From the NCBI GenBank assembly GCA_958367245.1, contig CATXEA010000010.1, positions 43,695 through 107,694 on the forward strand: a stretch of 64,000 nucleotides of DNA. Direction: 5' to 3'. This DNA is from an uncultured Blautia sp. (lineage in GTDB: Bacteria > Bacillota > Clostridia > Lachnospirales > Lachnospiraceae). The translations under genes and the position numbers were made by a program. Below, one piece after another: positions 60,702-64,000 of this stretch (positions within the stretch are counted from its first letter, which is position 1; each line of letters opens with the position of its first letter). Below the pieces are notes generated by a model. It was given only the letters and a program-made list of their open reading frames with translations, was not told where the DNA came from and searched no databases.

Positions 60702-61577
60702 TTAGCAGACTTCGATAAAATATTCTTTGTGAAACTCTTCTTTGCTTTTCAGCACATTAATATTCTCTTTCTCAGCCAGAGTCCCCTCGAAGCCGCAGTC
60801 GTCGCACCGGCCCATCCAGGGCTCCAGACAAACGAAAGGCGCGCCCGGAACAGACCAGATTCCGAAGTTCGGGAATCCCTTACAGGTAAGAGACACATAT
60901 GGCGTACCGTCAGGAAAAAGAATAGAAGCCTTCTCAATCTGACCGTCAACCACAAGAGCGTCCTTATCAAACATATGCTCGTCAATTCTGCAGTAGCCGT
61001 CTGTAAGAGAAAGAGTATGCGGTTCATCCGGTTTGGCAGTGCCGTGATTGAGATCGACCAGATAATAAGTCAGAGAATCCTTTCCCTCAAAAGAAAGAAG
61101 ATACTCGCTCTGTTTGCCCTGTCCGTCAGCCGGAACATTGAAAGCAGGATGGCCGCCGATTGTAAAATACATGGTTTCTTCGCCCGGATTGGTTACCTTC
61201 CAGGAAACAGTTACAGTACGTTCTTTCAAAGTATGAGTAATCTCCAACTGGAACTCATAAGGATATTTTTCCAGAGTTTCTGCAGAAGATTTCAGAACAT
61301 GAGTGACAGAATCTTCGGTCCTGCAAGTACAGACAAACTCACTGTCCCGGGCAAAACCGTGCTGTTTGGAAGGAAATTCCCTGCCGAGAGTGCGGAAATG
61401 ATCCAGATAATGACGTCCTACATTTGGGAAAAGAACCGGAGCATGGCGTTTCCAGAATGCCGGATCTGCCTGCCAGATGATTTCTCTCTTTTTTTCTTTG
61501 TCAAAAATACTGCACAATTCAGCGCCGTGATCGTTCACGGAGACCTGAAGAAACTCGTTTTCTATGATATGTGTCAT
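60702..61577 (-). CDS. Aldose 1-epimerase family protein (LacX-like)
   Basis: 291 residues, galactose-mutarotase-like fold: early DHGAELCSIFDKEKKREIIW, His in GGHPAFNVP, and a C-terminal VCLEPWMGRCDD containing the catalytic Glu. These enzymes interconvert sugar anomers; the LacX-like subgroup has uncertain substrates. AGGAGGA precedes the start. It is separated from the methyltransferase by 89 bases without a visible terminator. Confidence 0.88.
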   Translation of the reverse strand: MTHIIENEFLQVSVNDHGAELCSIFDKEKKREIIWQADPAFWKRHAPVLFPNVGRHYLDHFRTLGREFPSKQHGFARDSEFVCTCRTEDSVTHVLKSSAETLEKYPYEFQLEITHTLKERTVTVSWKVTNPGEETMYFTIGGHPAFNVPADGQGKQSEYLLSFEGKDSLTYYLVDLNHGTAKPDEPHTLSLTDGYCRIDEHMFDKDALVVDGQIEKASILFPDGTPYVSLTCKGFPNFGIWSVPGAPFVCLEPWMGRCDDCGFEGTLAEKENINVLKSKEEFHKEYFIEVC

Positions 61578-61723
61578 GAATAAATCCTCCTCACAATATA
61601 GTATACAGACCGTTGTTGGTCAGATTCGGCAGATAAGTCTGCTTTTTCCATATGATACTATAGCATATTCGACAATTTTTTGCCAGTTTTTTTAGAAGAT
61701 ATGTGCAAAATAACAATTAAGCG

Positions 61724-61752
61724 TTGACTTGAATGCCTTTTTTTGGTACAAT
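61724..61752 (+). promoter_or_regulatory. pfk promoter
   Basis: TTGACT (61724-61729), 17-base spacer, TACAAT (61747-61752). Confidence 0.7.
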
Positions 61753-61818
61753 TTACCCCAATGAGGCAAGCATCAGCGAAAAGAGAGACATGATGCGAAA
61801 AGTTAGGAGGACAATTGA

Positions 61819-63072
61819 ATGGCTAAAAAGAGAAATATCATCGTAGGACAGTCCGGCGGACCTACCGCAGTAATCAACTCAAGTCTTGCAGGCGTATATA
61901 AGAACGCTATCGAGAGAGGCTTTGATAAAGTATACGGAATGAGAAACGGAATCCAGGGTTTACTGGATGAGCAGTATATCGACTTATCTACACAGATTCA
62001 TTCTGAACTGGATATCGAGCTCTTAAAGAGAACTCCATCTGCATTTTTAGGTTCCTGCCGTTATAAATTACCGGAAATCCATGAGAACAGAGAGATTTAT
62101 GAGAAACTTTTTGAAATCTTAAAGAAACTGGATATCGACACGCTGATTTACATTGGCGGAAACGATTCCATGGATACAATCAAGAAATTATCCGACTACG
62201 CGATTCTTACAGGACAGACTCAGAAATTCATCGGCTGTCCGAAGACCATTGATAACGACCTGGCATTAACAGACCATACGCCGGGATTCGGAAGCGCTGC
62301 CAAATATATTGCAGCATCCACAAAAGAAGTAATCCGTGACGCAGAAGGCCTTACATATAAGAAAAATATGATTACCATCATGGAAATTATGGGACGTAAC
62401 GCAGGATGGCTTACAGGGGCTGCAGCGCTTGCGAAAACAGAAGACTGCGACGGACCGGATCTCATCTACCTTCCGGAAGTGGCATTCGATATTGACAAAT
62501 TCCTTGTAAAAGTAAAAGACCTTCTTTCCAAAAAAGCATCCGTAGTAATCGCAGTATCTGAAGGAATCAAACTTGCAGACGGCAGATATGTATGTGAACT
62601 TGGAAATACAGGCGATTATGTAGACGCATTCGGACACAAACAGCTTCAGGGTACAGCAACCTACCTTGCGAACTTCCTGGCAGCAGAGTGCGGATGTAAA
62701 ACAAGAGCCGTTGAGCTTTCCACCTTACAGAGATGCGCATCCCACATGGCTTCCAGAACAGATATAGAGGAAGCGTTCATGGTTGGCGGCGCTGCAGTGA
62801 AGGCTGCTGACGAAGGAGACACAGGCAAGATGGTTGTAATCGACCGTGTATCCGATGACCCATACATGTCTAAGACAGGTATCTACGATGTACACCGTAT
62901 TGCAAACGAAGAGAAGCTTGTTCCGAGAAACTGGATGAACAGAGACGCAACTTACGTAACAGAAGATTTCGTAGATTATGTGAAACCACTGATTCAGGGC
63001 GACTACCAGCCGATCATGGTAAATGGTCTTCCGAGACATCTGGTGCTCAACCCTGGTAAAAAGAGAAGATAA
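61819..63072 (+). CDS. pfp: Pyrophosphate-dependent 6-phosphofructokinase
   Basis: 417 residues. N-terminal GQSGGPTAVINSS, the phosphate-donor motif YIGGNDSMDT and the substrate motif GCPKTIDNDL. The Lys in PKTIDND, in place of the Gly of ATP enzymes, indicates use of pyrophosphate. It phosphorylates fructose-6-phosphate reversibly. An AGGAGG site is present. The neighbouring ppdK makes an energy-saving PPi-based glycolysis plausible. Each gene has its own promoter. Confidence 0.9.
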   Translation: MAKKRNIIVGQSGGPTAVINSSLAGVYKNAIERGFDKVYGMRNGIQGLLDEQYIDLSTQIHSELDIELLKRTPSAFLGSCRYKLPEIHENREIYEKLFEILKKLDIDTLIYIGGNDSMDTIKKLSDYAILTGQTQKFIGCPKTIDNDLALTDHTPGFGSAAKYIAASTKEVIRDAEGLTYKKNMITIMEIMGRNAGWLTGAAALAKTEDCDGPDLIYLPEVAFDIDKFLVKVKDLLSKKASVVIAVSEGIKLADGRYVCELGNTGDYVDAFGHKQLQGTATYLANFLAAECGCKTRAVELSTLQRCASHMASRTDIEEAFMVGGAAVKAADEGDTGKMVVIDRVSDDPYMSKTGIYDVHRIANEEKLVPRNWMNRDATYVTEDFVDYVKPLIQGDYQPIMVNGLPRHLVLNPGKKRR

Positions 63073-63087
63073 GCATAAAAATGTTAA

Positions 63088-63135
63088 CAAAATCTCCCGT
63101 GCTGATTTTTTTTGTCGGTATGGGGGATTTTTTTT
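63088..63135 (+). terminator. pfp terminator
   Basis: AAATCTCCC (from 63090) pairs with GGGGGATTT (to 63130) with one G-T pair, followed by a long T-run. Confidence 0.8.
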
Positions 63136-63228
63136 GTGAAACAAATGCGAAAATGTGACTTAATCAAGGTGTAAAGAAAAATTTTGTACAAAATTACAAA
63201 AGTTTTTCACCTTTTTGACAGAATGACC

Positions 63229-63257
63229 TTGACTAATGACATTAAAATCTATAAAAT
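63229..63257 (+). promoter_or_regulatory. ppdK promoter
   Basis: TTGACT (63229-63234), 17-base spacer, TAAAAT (63252-63257). Another TTGACA lies 14 bases upstream without a matching -10. Confidence 0.7.
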
Positions 63258-63324
63258 GATTATGTGCGTATAGAAAACATATTTTGTGTTTTAAAAGAAC
63301 AATAATTTAGGAGGAAAATGTAAA

Positions 63325-64000
63325 ATGGCAAAATGGGTTTACATGTTCACAGAAGGTGACGCTACAATGAGAAATCTTCTGGGTGGTAAAGGCGCTAACC
63401 TTGCTGAGATGACAAACCTTGGTCTTCCTGTACCGCAGGGCTTCACAATCACAACTGAAGCTTGTACTCAGTACTATGAGGACGGAAGAAAGATCAACGA
63501 TGAAATCATGGCTCAGATCATGGAAGCAATTACCAAAATGGAAGGAGTTACCGGAAAGAAATTCGGTGACAAAGAAAATCCTCTGCTCGTTTCCGTTCGT
63601 TCCGGTGCTAGAGCATCCATGCCTGGTATGATGGACACTATCCTTAACCTTGGTCTTAACGAAGAAGTTGTTCATACATTAGCAGAAAAATCCGGTAATG
63701 CTCGTTGGGCATGGGACTGCTACAGAAGATTCATCCAGATGTACTCTGACGTAGTTATGGAAGTTGGTAAAAAATACTTCGAAGAGCTCATCGACAAGAT
63801 GAAAGAAGAAAAAGGTGTTAAGCAGGACGTTGAACTTACTGCAGAAGACCTTGAAACACTTGCTAACCAGTTTAAAGCAGAATACAAAGAAAAAATCGGC
63901 GAAGACTTCCCATCTGATCCTAAGGAACAGCTCATGGGCGCAGTTAAAGCCGTATTCCGTTCCTGGGACAACCCACGTGCGAACGTATACCGTCGTGACA
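63325..64000 (+). CDS. ppdK: Pyruvate, phosphate dikinase (N-terminal part, cut by window edge)
   Basis: 225 residues are visible of a protein that is usually about 870-880. The ATP-grasp start is clear: LLGGKGANLAEMTNLGLPVPQGFTI and VSVRSGARASMPGMMDTILNLG. The enzyme interconverts PEP, AMP and PPi with pyruvate, ATP and phosphate. AGGAGGAAAA lies upstream of ATG 63325. Its place next to the PPi-dependent phosphofructokinase supports PPi cycling in glycolysis. The frame is open to the window end. Confidence 0.96.
   Translation, partial: MAKWVYMFTEGDATMRNLLGGKGANLAEMTNLGLPVPQGFTITTEACTQYYEDGRKINDEIMAQIMEAITKMEGVTGKKFGDKENPLLVSVRSGARASMPGMMDTILNLGLNEEVVHTLAEKSGNARWAWDCYRRFIQMYSDVVMEVGKKYFEELIDKMKEEKGVKQDVELTAEDLETLANQFKAEYKEKIGEDFPSDPKEQLMGAVKAVFRSWDNPRANVYRRD

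Noticed and set aside
1..64000. CRISPR arrays, rRNA operons and insertion sequences
   Set aside because: No regularly spaced direct repeats, no rRNA sequence and no transposase frame were recognised in the window.

Overview
The window looks like a chromosomal segment of a strictly anaerobic, endospore-forming Gram-positive bacterium of the Clostridia, most likely family Lachnospiraceae (inference from gene content and style; no database was searched). The reasons are a forespore sigma factor (sigG), a YlmC/YmxH-type sporulation protein and a SpoVB-like flippase. Others are a pyrophosphate-type phosphofructokinase next to pyruvate phosphate dikinase, a flavodiiron protein, AGGAGG ribosome binding sites, TTGACA/TATAAT promoters with 17-base spacers, and a tmRNA and tRNA without an encoded CCA.

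Layout. 1-4.1 kb: an SPFH/zinc-ribbon protein and a zinc-ribbon/TPM membrane protein, then a convergent HAD phosphatase. 4.2-7.2 kb: a TRAP transporter whose large permease is fused to its binding protein. 7.2-11.2 kb: a LysE-type exporter, sigG, ylmC/ymxH, nrdR and gdhA. 11.4-19.8 kb: an aminotransferase, citrate synthase, patatin, yqeG-aroK-efp, an iron-sulfur aldo/keto reductase and a four-domain flavodiiron protein. 19.9-23.7 kb is an accessory island around ssrA (tmRNA). It holds a small XRE regulator with paired operators, a type I toxin-antitoxin locus with an unannotated 26-residue hydrophobic peptide, two decayed HTH genes, and an M56 (BlaR1-like) peptidase with a small membrane partner but no BlaI. 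23.7-29.8 kb: a two-component system, hisH-hisF, ung and a SpoVB/MurJ-like flippase. 29.9-36 kb: a 1407-residue 2-hydroxyacyl-CoA dehydratase activase-like protein, tgt and yajC. 36-43 kb: leuB-ilvD-ilvB-serC-serA. 43-46.5 kb: fructokinase, a branching-enzyme homologue that has lost key active-site residues, and tRNA-Thr(CGT). 46.5-55.5 kb: an M20 amidohydrolase translationally coupled to one PotABC-type transporter, then a second Pot system with a PotC-PotD fusion and a stand-alone PotD. 55.5-58.3 kb: ptsI and a DUF362 ferredoxin-like protein. 58.4-59.7 kb: an AT-rich three-gene operon. 59.7-64 kb: homocysteine S-methyltransferase, an aldose-1-epimerase family protein, PPi-dependent phosphofructokinase and the start of ppdK.

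The most interesting locus is 58439-59664. An ADP-ribosyltransferase-like protein (HGT...GVYF motifs) overlaps a 79-residue acidic protein, followed after 9 bases by a SecB-like chaperone, then a strong terminator. The order matches a toxin-antitoxin-chaperone (TAC) operon of the CmdTAC anti-phage type. It sits in a Gram-positive background where a SecB for export is not expected. Other points worth checking are the two transporter-receptor fusions, the PotD paralogue with Phe in place of the lipobox Cys, the degenerate branching enzyme, and the type I toxin locus whose two promoters and leaders are homologous inverted repeats.
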